From Mycobacterium sp. AZCC_0083 (GTDB taxonomy: Bacteria; Actinomycetota; Actinomycetes; Mycobacteriales; Mycobacteriaceae), in the NCBI RefSeq assembly GCF_014202335.1, contig NZ_JACHGP010000007.1, positions 1 to 64,000 on the forward strand: a stretch of DNA of 64,000 nucleotides. Direction: 5' to 3'. The translations under genes were made by a program, and so were the position numbers. Below are positions 25,839 through 35,073 of the stretch, one piece after another. Position 1 is the stretch's first letter, and every line of letters starts with the position of its first letter. Below the pieces are notes generated by a model. That model saw nothing but the letters and a program-made list of their open reading frames with translations, did no database searches and was not told where the DNA came from.

Positions 25839-26756
25839 ATGCTCGCATTGCTCGCTCCCGGACAGGGATCGCAGACCCCTGGCATGCTCGCCTCCTGGCT
25901 AGAGCTGCCGGGCGCTGCCGATCGTTTGGCCACGTGGTCGGACATCAGCGGCCTCGACCTCGCCCGTCTCGGTACCACCGCGACCGCCGAGGAGATCACC
26001 GACACGGCAGTGACCCAACCGCTGGTTGTTGCCGCGACGCTGCTGGCACACGAGGAGCTGACCAAGCGCGGCCTGCTCTCCGGCGTCGACACCGTGGTGG
26101 CCGGCCACTCCGTCGGTGAGATCGCGGCCTATGCGATCGCAGGCCTCATCTCGGCCGACGACGCCGTAGCGCTGGCCTCCACCCGCGGCGCAGAGATGGC
26201 CAAGGCCTGCGCCGTCGAGCCGACCGGCATGTCCGCGGTGCTCGGTGGAGACGAAACCGAGGTGCTCGCCCGCCTGGAGGAACTCGACCTGGTGGCCGCC
26301 AATCGGAACGCGGCGGGCCAGATCGTGGCCGCAGGCGCGCTGTCGGCACTCGACAAGCTGGCCGAGGATCCACCCGCCAAGGCCCGGGTCCGTCAGCTGG
26401 CCACCGCAGGGGCGTTCCACACCAGGTACATGGCCTCTGCACTGGACGCCTACTCCGCGGCCGCCAACGGCGTCACCGCCTCGGATTCCCCGCTGCCCAC
26501 CGTCACGCTGCTCTCCAACGCCGACGGCCAGCCGGTAGCGTCGGGTCCGGATGCGATGACCAAGCTGGTCGCGCAGCTGACCCGGCCGGTGCGCTGGGAT
26601 CTGTGCACCGAGTCGATCCGCCAACGCGAAGTGACTGCGATCGTCGAGTTCCCGCCCGCGGGCACGCTCGTCGGAATCGCCAAACGAGAACTTCGGGGAG
26701 TGCCGACGCACGCCGTCAAGACCCCTGCAGACCTGGATGGACTCGCCGAGCTCTGA
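25839..26756 (+). CDS. fabD: Malonyl-CoA:ACP transacylase
   Basis: 305 residues with the N-terminal LAPGQGSQTPGML and the active-site GHSVGE (nucleophilic Ser near residue 91), plus the catalytic His in GAFHTRYM. It loads malonate onto AcpM for the FAS-II system that elongates mycolic-acid precursors. First gene of fabD-acpM-kasA-kasB-accD6, directly under the MabR operator. Confidence 0.97.
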   Translation: MLALLAPGQGSQTPGMLASWLELPGAADRLATWSDISGLDLARLGTTATAEEITDTAVTQPLVVAATLLAHEELTKRGLLSGVDTVVAGHSVGEIAAYAIAGLISADDAVALASTRGAEMAKACAVEPTGMSAVLGGDETEVLARLEELDLVAANRNAAGQIVAAGALSALDKLAEDPPAKARVRQLATAGAFHTRYMASALDAYSAAANGVTASDSPLPTVTLLSNADGQPVASGPDAMTKLVAQLTRPVRWDLCTESIRQREVTAIVEFPPAGTLVGIAKRELRGVPTHAVKTPADLDGLAEL

Positions 26757-26839
26757 CCAGTACAACCGCACGACAACCGTCAATAAGGCACTCCAACGAG
26801 GGAGTGCCGGACCACGAAGAAATAGAAAAGGGAGCCACA

Positions 26840-27133
26840 GTGGGCGCCAGCCAGCAGGAAATCATCACCGGTCTCGCCGAGATCATCGAAGAGGTCACCG
26901 GCATCGAGCCGTCCGAGGTGACCCCCGAGAAGTCGTTCGTCGACGACCTGGACATCGACTCGCTGTCGATGGTTGAGATCGCAGTGCAGACCGAGGACAA
27001 GTACGGCGTGAAGATCCCGGACGAGGACCTCGCCGGACTGCGCACCGTCGGTGACGTCGTTGCCTACATCCAGAAGCTCGAGGAAGAGAACCCCGAAGCC
27101 GCCGAGGCGCTGCGCGAGAAGTTCGCGAAGTGA
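26840..27133 (+). CDS. acpM: Meromycolate acyl carrier protein
   Basis: 97 residues. The phosphopantetheine site is Ser41 in DDLDIDSLSMVEI, and the C-terminal extension (KLEEENPEAAEALREKFAK) beyond the normal ACP fold marks AcpM; it is shorter than in M. tuberculosis and like that of fast growers. It carries growing meromycolate chains between FAS-II enzymes. The GTG at 26840 follows AAAAGGGAG. Its stop overlaps the kasA start (GTGA). Confidence 0.97.
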   Translation: MGASQQEIITGLAEIIEEVTGIEPSEVTPEKSFVDDLDIDSLSMVEIAVQTEDKYGVKIPDEDLAGLRTVGDVVAYIQKLEEENPEAAEALREKFAK

Positions 27134-28380
27134 CCAGGCCTTCCACTGCTAACGGCGGTTTCCCCAACGTCGTCGTGACCGCCGTCACGGCGACCACTTC
27201 GATTGCCCCGGACATCGAGAGCACGTGGAAGGGTCTGCTGGCAGGCGAAAGTGGCATCCGCGTCCTCGAAGACGACTTCGTAAGCAAGTGGGATCTTCAG
27301 GTCAAGATCGGGGGGCACCTCAAGGAGCCCCTCGATCCCCTGATGTCCCGGCTGGAGCACCGACGTATGTCGTATGTCCAGCGGATGTCGAAGTACCTCG
27401 GCAATCAACTGTGGGAGTCCGCGGGCAAGCCCGACGTCGATCCCGATCGTTTCTCGGTCGTGATCGGCACCGGGCTCGGCGGCGGCGAGAAGATCGTCGA
27501 GATGTATGACGCCATGAACGAGGGCGGGCCCCGCAAGGTGTCCCCGCTCGCCGTTCAGATGGTCATGCCGAACGGCGCCGCCGCCGTGGTCGGCCTCGAG
27601 CTCGGAGCGCGCGCCGGGGTCATCACCCCGGTGTCGGCCTGTTCTTCGGGCTCCGAGGGCATCGCCCACGCGTGGCGACAGCTCGTCATGGGTGATGCCG
27701 ACATCGCCGTCTGCGGCGGCGTCGAGGGCACCATCGAGGCACTGCCCATCGCGGCGTTCTCGATGATGCGCGCGATGTCGACCCGCAACGACGATCCGGA
27801 AGCAGCTTCGCGTCCATTCGACAAGGACCGGGACGGCTTCGTGTTCGGCGAGGCAGGCGCGCTCATGATCATCGAGACCGAGGAGCACGCCAAGGCGCGT
27901 GGCGCCAAGCCACTTGCACGTCTTCTCGGCGCAGGCATCTCGTCCGACGCGTACCACATGGTGGCGCCGGCACCGGACGGCCTGCGCGCCGGAGCCGCGA
28001 TGAAGCGGGCGATGGAGACGGCGGGGCTGTCCCCCAAGGACATCAACCACGTCAACGCGCACGCGACCTCCACGTCGATCGGTGACGTGGCGGAGGCGAA
28101 CGCCATCAGGAACGCAGGCGTCGAGCACGCGGCGGTCTACGCGCCGAAGTCTGCGCTGGGCCACTCCATCGGTGCCGTTGGCGCCCTTGAGTCGATCCTG
28201 ACGGTCCTGGCTCTGCGCGACGGCGTCATCCCGCCGACGCTCAACTACGAGACGCCCGACCCCGAGATCGATCTCGATGTCGTTGCAGGTGAGCCTCGAT
28301 ATGGCGAGTACCAGTACGCCCTCAACAATTCGTTCGGCTTCGGTGGACACAATGTCGCCCTGGCCTTCGGGCGGTACTGA
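27130..28380 (+). CDS. kasA: Beta-ketoacyl-ACP synthase KasA
   Basis: 416 residues, thiolase fold, with the catalytic Cys in SACSSGSEG and the two His residues in NAHATSTS and GHSIGAVG, and the C-terminal FGFGGHN. KasA performs the early condensation steps of mycolate chain elongation and is essential in mycobacteria. GTG start overlapping acpM by 4 bp, so the two are translationally coupled. Confidence 0.97.
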   Translation: MTRPSTANGGFPNVVVTAVTATTSIAPDIESTWKGLLAGESGIRVLEDDFVSKWDLQVKIGGHLKEPLDPLMSRLEHRRMSYVQRMSKYLGNQLWESAGKPDVDPDRFSVVIGTGLGGGEKIVEMYDAMNEGGPRKVSPLAVQMVMPNGAAAVVGLELGARAGVITPVSACSSGSEGIAHAWRQLVMGDADIAVCGGVEGTIEALPIAAFSMMRAMSTRNDDPEAASRPFDKDRDGFVFGEAGALMIIETEEHAKARGAKPLARLLGAGISSDAYHMVAPAPDGLRAGAAMKRAMETAGLSPKDINHVNAHATSTSIGDVAEANAIRNAGVEHAAVYAPKSALGHSIGAVGALESILTVLALRDGVIPPTLNYETPDPEIDLDVVAGEPRYGEYQYALNNSFGFGGHNVALAFGRY

Positions 28381-28425
28381 CCCGCAGGTCGCTGGGGTAC
28401 ACGGAGAGGAACGTTCGGGGTCGTA

Positions 28426-29703
28426 ATGGCAAGGTCGACAAGTGCATTGACAACCGGATTGACGACGGGGAACGGCTTCCCGAACGTCGTCGTCACCGGT
28501 TTTGCCATGACGACTGCCCTTGCGACCGACGCCGACGGCACCTGGAAACGGCTGCTCGACGGTGAGAGCGGGATCCGCACGCTCGAGGATGACTTCGTCG
28601 AGCTGTACGACCTGCCCGTGCGCATCGGCGGACATCTGCTCGAGGACTTCGAGAGTGAGCTGACGCCGGCCGAACTCGGTCGACTGTCCTATCTGCAGAG
28701 GATGGCGACCGTCGTCGGCCGGCGGGCGTGGCTGGATGCGGGCTCACCAGACGTCGACACCAGGCGTCTGATGGTGTCGATAGGCACCGGCATGGGCAGC
28801 GGCGAGGAACTTCTGTACGCCTACGACGCCATGCGGACGAAGGGCGTCAACGCCGTGTCCCCGCTTGCCGTGCAGACGTACATGCCCAACTCGGCTGCGG
28901 CGGCGGTCGGCCTCGAGCGCAACGCCAAGGCAGGCGTCGTCACCCCGGTGTCGGCGTGCGCGTCCGGCAGCGAGGCCATCGGTCACGCGTGGCGCAACAT
29001 CGTGCTTGGCGAGGCCGACATCGCGATCTGCGGTGGGGTGGAGACCAAGATCGAGGCGGTGCCGATCGTCGGATTCGCACAGATGCGGATCGTGCTGTCC
29101 ACCACCAACGAAGACCCGGCGGGCGCCTGCCGCCCTTTTGACACGGACCGCAACGGCTTCGTCTTCGGCGAGGCGGGTGCGCTCATGGTCATCGAGACCG
29201 AGGATCACGCCAAGGCGCGCGGCGCCAACATCGTGGCGCGTCTGATGGGCGCGGGTGTCACCTCGGACGGGTACCACATCGTGGCGCCCGACCCGACCGG
29301 TGATCAGGCTGGGCACGCGATCAGCCGCGCGATCCAGCTCGCCGGGCTCAGCCCGACGGACATCGACCACGTCAACGCGCACGCAACCGGAACCTCGGTC
29401 GGCGACGTGGCAGAGGGCAAGGCCATCAACAACGCCCTCGGCGCCCACAGGCCGGCGGTCTACGCGCCGAAGTCGGCACTCGGCCACTCCGTCGGAGCAG
29501 TCGGAGCGGTGGAGTCCATCCTGACCGTGATGGCGTTGCGGGACGGAGTCGTCCCGCCCACGCTGAACCTTCGCAACCTCGATCCGGAGATCGATCTGGA
29601 CGTGGTCGCCGGGGAACCGCGACAGGGTAACTACGAGTACGCAATCAACAATTCGTTTGGATTCGGCGGGCACAACGTAGCGCTCGCCTTCGGGAAGTAC
29701 TGA
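28426..29703 (+). CDS. kasB: Beta-ketoacyl-ACP synthase KasB
   Basis: 425 residues, a paralogue of KasA with the same active-site layout (SACASGSEA, NAHATGTS, GHSVGAVG, FGFGGHN) and a slightly longer N-terminus (MARSTSALTTGLTTG). KasB carries out the last elongation steps to full-length mycolates. It follows kasA after 45 bp, with GAGAGGAACG as a ribosome site region. Confidence 0.97.
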   Translation: MARSTSALTTGLTTGNGFPNVVVTGFAMTTALATDADGTWKRLLDGESGIRTLEDDFVELYDLPVRIGGHLLEDFESELTPAELGRLSYLQRMATVVGRRAWLDAGSPDVDTRRLMVSIGTGMGSGEELLYAYDAMRTKGVNAVSPLAVQTYMPNSAAAAVGLERNAKAGVVTPVSACASGSEAIGHAWRNIVLGEADIAICGGVETKIEAVPIVGFAQMRIVLSTTNEDPAGACRPFDTDRNGFVFGEAGALMVIETEDHAKARGANIVARLMGAGVTSDGYHIVAPDPTGDQAGHAISRAIQLAGLSPTDIDHVNAHATGTSVGDVAEGKAINNALGAHRPAVYAPKSALGHSVGAVGAVESILTVMALRDGVVPPTLNLRNLDPEIDLDVVAGEPRQGNYEYAINNSFGFGGHNVALAFGKY

Positions 29704-29746
29704 GTGTCCGTCGGCAGCCAAAGCCCGACGAGCACAGGAGGTTTCA

Positions 29747-31168
29747 ATGACGATCATGGCCCCAGACACGGCAGCCGAGTCGCTCGACCCACGTGATCCA
29801 CTGCTCCGCCTGAATACGTTCTTCGACGACGGCAGCGTCGAACTGCTGCACGAGCGCGACCGCTCGGGCGTGCTCGCCGCTGCGGGCACCGTCAACGGCG
29901 TACGCACCATCGCGTTCTGCACCGACGGCACCGTCATGGGTGGCGCGATGGGCATCGACGGGTGCAAGCACATCGTGCTCGCCTATGACACCGCCATCGA
30001 GGAGCAGAGCCCGATCATCGGCATCTGGCACTCCGGCGGCGCCCGGCTGGCCGAAGGCGTCAAGGCGCTGCACGCGGTCGGCCTCATGTTCGAGGCGATG
30101 ATCCGGGCATCCGGCTACATCCCACAGATCTCGGTGGTCGTCGGATTCGCCGCCGGCGGCGCCGCCTATGGGCCTGCGCTGACCGACGTCGTGATCATGG
30201 CGCCGGAGGGCCGGGTGTTCGTCACCGGCCCCGACATCGTGCGCAGCGTCACCGGCGAGGACGTCGATATGGCTTCGCTCGGCGGGCCGGACACCCATCA
30301 CAAGAAGTCGGGTGTCTGCCACATCGTCGCCGACGACGAGCTCGACGCCTACGAGCGTGGCCGTCGTCTTGTCGGATTGTTCTCGCAGCAGGGTCATTTC
30401 GACCGCAGCAAGGCCGAGGCCGGCGACACCGACCTGCACGCACTGCTCCCCGAATCGTCGCGGCGCGCCTACGACGTGCACCCGCTGATCAACGCGCTGC
30501 TCGACGACGGAACCCCGTTCGAAGAGTTCCAGGCCAAGTGGGCGCCGTCGATGGTGGTCGGTCTCGGCCGGCTGGCCGGTCGTTCGATCGGCGTGCTTGC
30601 CAACAACCCGCTGCGCCTTGGCGGCTGCCTGAACTCCGAAAGCGCCGAGAAGGCAGCGCGTTTCGTGCGGCTGTGCGACGCGTTCGGCATTCCGCTGGTC
30701 GTCGTGGTCGACGTGCCGGGCTACCTGCCCGGTGTCGACCAGGAGTGGGGCGGCGTCGTGCGCCGCGGCGCGAAGCTGCTGCACGCCTTCGGCGAAGCCA
30801 CGGTTCCGCGGGTCACGCTGGTCACCAGGAAGATCTACGGCGGCGCCTACATCGCGATGAACTCGCGGTCGCTCAACGCCACCAAGGTCTTCGCCTGGCC
30901 GGACGCCGAGGTCGCCGTGATGGGTGCCAAGGCAGCGGTCGGCATCCTGCACAAGAAGACCCTTGCGGCCGCACCTGCCGAGAGCCGGGAGGCGCTGCAC
31001 GAGGAGCTGGCCGCCGAGCACGAGCGGATCGCGGGCGGCGTGGACAGCGCCATCGAGATCGGCGTGGTGGACGCGAAGATCGATCCCGCGCACACCCGAA
31101 GCGTTCTCACCCAGGCGTTGGCCGAGGCGCCCGCGCGTCGTGGCCGGCACAAGAACATCCCGCTGTAA
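29747..31168 (+). CDS. accD6: Acetyl/propionyl-CoA carboxylase beta subunit AccD6
   Basis: 473 residues, carboxyltransferase of the crotonase superfamily, with IIGIWHSGGARLAEGVKALH and VVVDVPGYLPGVDQEWGGVVR (the biotin and acyl-CoA sites) and GGAYIAMNSRSL. With an alpha subunit (AccA3) it makes malonyl-CoA for FAS-II. Last gene of the operon: AGGAGGTTTC precedes the ATG, and a strong terminator follows the stop. Confidence 0.96.
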   Translation: MTIMAPDTAAESLDPRDPLLRLNTFFDDGSVELLHERDRSGVLAAAGTVNGVRTIAFCTDGTVMGGAMGIDGCKHIVLAYDTAIEEQSPIIGIWHSGGARLAEGVKALHAVGLMFEAMIRASGYIPQISVVVGFAAGGAAYGPALTDVVIMAPEGRVFVTGPDIVRSVTGEDVDMASLGGPDTHHKKSGVCHIVADDELDAYERGRRLVGLFSQQGHFDRSKAEAGDTDLHALLPESSRRAYDVHPLINALLDDGTPFEEFQAKWAPSMVVGLGRLAGRSIGVLANNPLRLGGCLNSESAEKAARFVRLCDAFGIPLVVVVDVPGYLPGVDQEWGGVVRRGAKLLHAFGEATVPRVTLVTRKIYGGAYIAMNSRSLNATKVFAWPDAEVAVMGAKAAVGILHKKTLAAAPAESREALHEELAAEHERIAGGVDSAIEIGVVDAKIDPAHTRSVLTQALAEAPARRGRHKNIPL

Positions 31169-31189
31169 CGGGTAACCCCGCAACGAAAC

Positions 31190-31234
31190 AGAAGCCACGG
31201 TCGTCAACGTCCTCAGTTGACGACCGTGGCTTCT
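31190..31234. terminator. Strong terminator after the FAS-II operon
   Basis: A 19-bp perfect stem (31190-31208 with 31216-31234, beginning AGAAGCCACGG) and a 7-base loop, followed on the plus strand by ATTT. It lies between accD6 and the convergent SDR gene and should act in both directions. Confidence 0.88.
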
Positions 31235-31248
31235 ATTTCGCGCGTTTC

Positions 31249-31998
31249 CTACCGCGTGGTGTAACCCCCGTTCGCAAGGATGGTCTGACCGTTGATCCAA
31301 TGGCCATCACCCGCCAGGAACACCACCAGCGGCGCGATGTCCGTGATGTCGGTCAGCCGGTTGCCCATGGCCTGCGACTGGTGGAACGTCACGCGCTCGG
31401 GTGTCTCCTGGCCGTAGAAGAACGGCGTGTCCATCGGCCCAGGCGCCACGTTGTTGACGTTGATCCCCCGCACGCCGAACTCCTTGGCCGCTGCCCGCGT
31501 GAAGTGCTCGACCGGGCTCTTGGCGCCGGCGTAGGTCGAGTAGCCGTCGGTGAACGCCGCCAGCAGTGACGTCACGATCGTGGTCACCGAGCCGTTGTCG
31601 TTGAGCCGCTTGCCCGCCTCCTTGATGAAGAAGTACGCCGCCTTGGCGTTGATGTCGAACATCGAATCATATTCGGCCTCAGTGGTTTCCAGGATCGGCT
31701 TGCGAAGCACCTTGCCCGCGGTGTTGACGGCGACGTCCACGCCGCCGAACGCCTCGACGGCAGCATCGAAGAGCGCCACCACGTTGGCCGGTTGGGTCAG
31801 GTCGCCTTGTACCTTGACCGCCCGTCCACCGGCCGCCTCGACCGCGGCAACGGTCTTGTCGGCATCGGGTGCGGTGGCATCGCTGTTGTAGTGCACCACC
31901 ACGTTGACCCCTCGTTCACCGAAGGTGGTGCTGATCAGACCGCCGAGGTTCTTGGCCCCGGCGGCGACGACTGCGGTCTTGCCCATGAGAGTGCTCAT
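31249..31998 (-). CDS. Short-chain dehydrogenase/reductase (SDR)
   Basis: 249 residues. NAD(P) motif VVAAGAKNLGGLIS replaces the usual TGxxxGIG, the NNAG position reads NTAG, and the catalytic Tyr-x3-Lys is YAGAK (STYAGAKSPVEHF). The unusual AAGAKNLGG loop occurs in a subset of SDRs that use NADPH. The substrate is unknown. The ATG at 31998 is divergent from a LysR gene across 76 bp, the usual arrangement for a LysR target. Confidence 0.87.
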   Translation of the reverse strand: MSTLMGKTAVVAAGAKNLGGLISTTFGERGVNVVVHYNSDATAPDADKTVAAVEAAGGRAVKVQGDLTQPANVVALFDAAVEAFGGVDVAVNTAGKVLRKPILETTEAEYDSMFDINAKAAYFFIKEAGKRLNDNGSVTTIVTSLLAAFTDGYSTYAGAKSPVEHFTRAAAKEFGVRGINVNNVAPGPMDTPFFYGQETPERVTFHQSQAMGNRLTDITDIAPLVVFLAGDGHWINGQTILANGGYTTR

Positions 31999-32052
31999 GA
32001 CCTCGACGCTAACCACGTTCTGCACCAATGGGAAACACAACTATTCGAGGTT

Positions 32053-32073
32053 TCCACAAGTATTGTTTGTGGA
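32053..32073. promoter_or_regulatory. LysR-type operator between SDR and LysR genes
   Basis: TCCACAA-N7-TTGTGGA is a perfect 7-bp inverted repeat ending just before the LysR ATG. A second pair, GGAAAC (32031) and GTTTCC (32050), lies beside it. Such sites upstream of a LysR gene commonly mediate autorepression and activation of the divergent gene. Confidence 0.55.
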
Positions 32074-32074
32074 C

Positions 32075-32938
32075 ATGCTCCCCGACCTGCGCCGGCTCCA
32101 GCAGTTCGTCGCCGTGGCCGAAGCGGGTAGCTTCACCACCGCCGCACGGCAACTTCACCTCAGCCAACAGGCGCTGAGCAGCTCGGTGCGCTTGCTCGAG
32201 GCGGAGCTGGCCACCGCAGTGTTCCATCGCGAAGGGCGACGAATCTCGCTGACACCGGCAGGTCGGGCGCTGTTGCACGAGGCCCGGCCGCTACTCGCCG
32301 CGGCACGCACCGTCGGCGAACACGTGCGATCGGCCGCGGCGGGCGAGCGAGAGTGGACGGTGGGACACAGCCCCGCACTGAGCGGCGCTGAGGTGTACGC
32401 GGTGCTCGAACCCGCGATCGACGCCTTTCCCGGCATGTCGTTCACGCTCCGGCAGATGTATCCCGATCAGCTGACGGCCGGGGTCGTCGACGGATCCGTG
32501 CAGCTCGGGCTGCGCCGCGGTGTGGCTCCCGCTGGTGAACTCGCGGCGGCGGTCATCGGTTACCACCGCGTTCGCGCGGCTCTCCCGGCCGGACATCGCT
32601 TGGCGACCGCGCCGCGCCTCGACATCACCGATCTGTCCGGCGAACGCCTCGCGCTGTGGGCGCCGCCGGGCGCGTCGTACTTCAGCGACTTCCTGATGGG
32701 CGCCTGCCGCCGCGCCGGATTCGAGCCCGACTACGTGGTCAGCCGGGTGCAGGGTGCGGCCATGGTGGCCGCGCCGCTGACCACCGGTGCCATCGCGCTG
32801 GTTACCGCGGAACCGGGGCCTGCGATGGGCGGACGAGTCACCGTGCTCGAACTCGACCCGCCGCTGCTCGTGCCCGTCCAAGCGATCTGGCAGCGCCACA
32901 CCATGTCCGAGGTTCGCGATGCGCTGATCAAGGACTGA
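32075..32938 (+). CDS. LysR-family transcriptional regulator
   Basis: 287 residues. The N-terminal winged helix is typical (LRRLQQFVAVAEAGSFTTAARQLHLSQQALSSSVRLLEAEL) and the rest is the two-lobed substrate-binding fold. The divergent SDR gene is the likely target, the inducer being related to its substrate. The ATG at 32075 is chosen; GTG 32069 would add two residues. The gene ends 2 bp before the convergent glpD stop. Confidence 0.9.
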   Translation: MLPDLRRLQQFVAVAEAGSFTTAARQLHLSQQALSSSVRLLEAELATAVFHREGRRISLTPAGRALLHEARPLLAAARTVGEHVRSAAAGEREWTVGHSPALSGAEVYAVLEPAIDAFPGMSFTLRQMYPDQLTAGVVDGSVQLGLRRGVAPAGELAAAVIGYHRVRAALPAGHRLATAPRLDITDLSGERLALWAPPGASYFSDFLMGACRRAGFEPDYVVSRVQGAAMVAAPLTTGAIALVTAEPGPAMGGRVTVLELDPPLLVPVQAIWQRHTMSEVRDALIKD

Positions 32939-32940
32939 TG

Positions 32941-34479
32941 TCACCTCGTCGAGGCGAGGAAGTGCTCGGCCACGGCGACGACCCGTTCGCGGTCGGTGTC
33001 GACGAGGCCGATGCGGGTCCGGCGATCGACGATGTCGTCGACCGACAATGCTCCCTCGTGCGTCACGGCGTACTCGAATTCCGCTCGGGTGACGTCGATT
33101 CCGTCGGCGACGGGCTCGGTCGGCCTGTCGCAGCTGGCGGACGCGATGACGTTGGGCGCCTCGGCGCCATAGCGGGCGACGAGGGAGGACGGCAGCTCAA
33201 CCGGAGACCGCAGCGTTGCAACGGGATTCGACGGCGCTCCGACCAGCGGGAGGTTGCGGGTACGGCATGCGGTCGCCGTAAGCCCGCGCAACTCGACGGC
33301 CCGGTCCAGAACGTCCTGCGCCATGTAGCGGTACTCGGTCAGCTTGCCGCCGATCACGCTGATCACCCCCGCGGACGACTCGACGACGGCGTGCTCGCGT
33401 GACACGTCGGCCGTTGGGCCCTCGCCGGTGTCGATCAACGGCCGCAGCCCCGCGTACGTGCCGATCACGTCGGCAGGCCCCAGCGCGACGTCGAGCGCGG
33501 TGTTGACGGTGTCGAGCAGGAACGCCACCTCCGCCGGGGTTGGTTCCGGCACGTCGGGAATCGGCCCTGGTGCGTCTTCGTCGGTGAGCCCGAGGTACAC
33601 CCTGCCGAGCTGCTCGGGCATGGCGAACACGAAGCGGTTGAGCTCGCCGGGTATCGGAATCGTCAGCGCCGCGGTGGGATTGCCGAACGCCGCGGCGTCG
33701 AACACCAGATGTGTTCCGCGGCTTGGCCGCAACCGGATGGACGTATCGACGTCGCCCGCCCAGACGCCCGCGGCGTTGATCACCGCTCGCGCCGACACCT
33801 CGAGGCTCTCGCCGGTGATCTGGTCGGTCAACCGCACCGATGTCCCCGTGACGTGGGACGCGGCGACGTGCGTCAGGATGCGCGCACCGTGCTGCGCCGC
33901 CGTGCGCGCAACCGCGGTGACGAGGCGCGCGTCGTCGATCAACTGCCCGTCGTACGCGAGCAGGCCGCCGCTCAACCCAGAGCGGCGCACGGTGGGCGCC
34001 ATGGCGATCGCGCGCGCAGCGTCGATCCGGCGCGACCGCGGCAGCGTCGAGGACGGCGTGCCCGCCAGCTTGCGCAATCCGTCGCCTGCCACGAAGCCGA
34101 ACCGCACCAGAGCACGCGAAGCGGAGTTCATCGACGGCAGCAGCGGAACCAGTTGGGGCATCGCCTTCACCAGATGAGGTGCGTTGCGCGTCATCAGGAT
34201 TCCGCGCTCGATGGCGCTGCGGCGGGCGATGCCGATGTTGCCGGTGGCCAAGTAGCGCAGGCCGCCGTGGACCAACTTCGAACTCCACCGGCTGGTGCCG
34301 AACGCCAGGTCGTGCTTCTCCACCAGCACCACCGAAAGACCGCGCGCCGCGGCGTCCAGCGCGATCCCGGTCCCGGTGATACCGCCCCCGATGACGACGA
34401 CGTCGACGCTTCCGCCGTCGCCAAGCGCGGCCAGATCGGCGGCGCGGCGGGCGGCGTTGAGTGCAGTGGATGACGTCAT
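32941..34479 (-). CDS. glpD: Glycerol-3-phosphate dehydrogenase (FAD)
   Basis: 512 residues. FAD-binding VVVIGGGITGTGIALDAAARG near the N-terminus, SSKLVHGGLRYL (the GlpD signature) and a C-terminal helical DUF-like domain (VTRAEFEYAVTHEGALSVDDIVDRRTRIG). It oxidises glycerol 3-phosphate to dihydroxyacetone phosphate at the membrane, passing electrons to quinone. Corresponds to Rv2249c. The ATG overlaps the TetR stop (ATGA), so regulator and enzyme are one transcript. Confidence 0.94.
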   Translation of the reverse strand: MTSSTALNAARRAADLAALGDGGSVDVVVIGGGITGTGIALDAAARGLSVVLVEKHDLAFGTSRWSSKLVHGGLRYLATGNIGIARRSAIERGILMTRNAPHLVKAMPQLVPLLPSMNSASRALVRFGFVAGDGLRKLAGTPSSTLPRSRRIDAARAIAMAPTVRRSGLSGGLLAYDGQLIDDARLVTAVARTAAQHGARILTHVAASHVTGTSVRLTDQITGESLEVSARAVINAAGVWAGDVDTSIRLRPSRGTHLVFDAAAFGNPTAALTIPIPGELNRFVFAMPEQLGRVYLGLTDEDAPGPIPDVPEPTPAEVAFLLDTVNTALDVALGPADVIGTYAGLRPLIDTGEGPTADVSREHAVVESSAGVISVIGGKLTEYRYMAQDVLDRAVELRGLTATACRTRNLPLVGAPSNPVATLRSPVELPSSLVARYGAEAPNVIASASCDRPTEPVADGIDVTRAEFEYAVTHEGALSVDDIVDRRTRIGLVDTDRERVVAVAEHFLASTR

Positions 34480-35054
34480 GGTGTGAGGTATCCGTTCAGA
34501 GCCCGGGTCAGCTCGCCGACCAGGGTTCCGGCGTCGAGGAAGGGCTCGACCAGCCGGGCGGACAGGATGGTCGACTGGGCGATCAACAGGCACATGGCGG
34601 CGAATTGGCGGGCGTCGCCGGGACGGACGGTGCCCTCGTCCTGTGCGGTCTTGATCTCGCCGGCCACGGTGTCCAGCAGGATCTGCTGGCTGGTGCCGAG
34701 GCGTTCCGACAGATAGAACATCGCGAGATCCGGCGCCTGGTGCAGCACGGACATGATGACGTCGTCGTGGCGCAGGCGCTCGGCCACTGCGACCATGCGC
34801 TCGACCAGCGGTTCGCGACCAACGCCGCGACTGGGTACGTCGTCGAGGGCATGGGTGATCCGCGCGGTGAGCAGGGCGGCCAGGATCGAGCGCGTGTCGG
34901 GGAATCGCCGGTACACCGTGGGACGGCTGACACCGGCACGCCGGGCGATCTCGGCGAGCGTCACGCGGTCGACACCGTAGGCGATTACGCAGCTGGCCGC
35001 GGCGTCGAGGATGCGTTCCTCGACCGACGACTCTTCGTTACTGATTGACAGCAT
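34476..35054 (-). CDS. TetR-family regulator upstream of glpD
   Basis: 192 residues: N-terminal TetR helix-turn-helix (ERILDAAASCVIAYGVDRVTLAEIARRAGVSRPTVYRRFPD) and an all-helical ligand domain. The start is ATG 35054. The ATG of the divergent FAD oxidase is only 17 bp away, so this protein probably represses both directions from one short operator. Position corresponds to Rv2250c. Confidence 0.9.
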   Translation of the reverse strand: MLSISNEESSVEERILDAAASCVIAYGVDRVTLAEIARRAGVSRPTVYRRFPDTRSILAALLTARITHALDDVPSRGVGREPLVERMVAVAERLRHDDVIMSVLHQAPDLAMFYLSERLGTSQQILLDTVAGEIKTAQDEGTVRPGDARQFAAMCLLIAQSTILSARLVEPFLDAGTLVGELTRALNGYLTP

Positions 35055-35073
35055 ATGTAATACTGTAACGCAT
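35041..35073. promoter_or_regulatory. Very short divergent control region
   Basis: Only 17 bp separate the TetR and oxidase start codons. TAATAC (35058-35063) is a good -10 for the plus strand; a start point about 7 bases later would make the oxidase mRNA leaderless. The AT-rich core GTAATACTGTAAC is where the TetR protein would have to bind. No -35 is evident. Confidence 0.45.
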
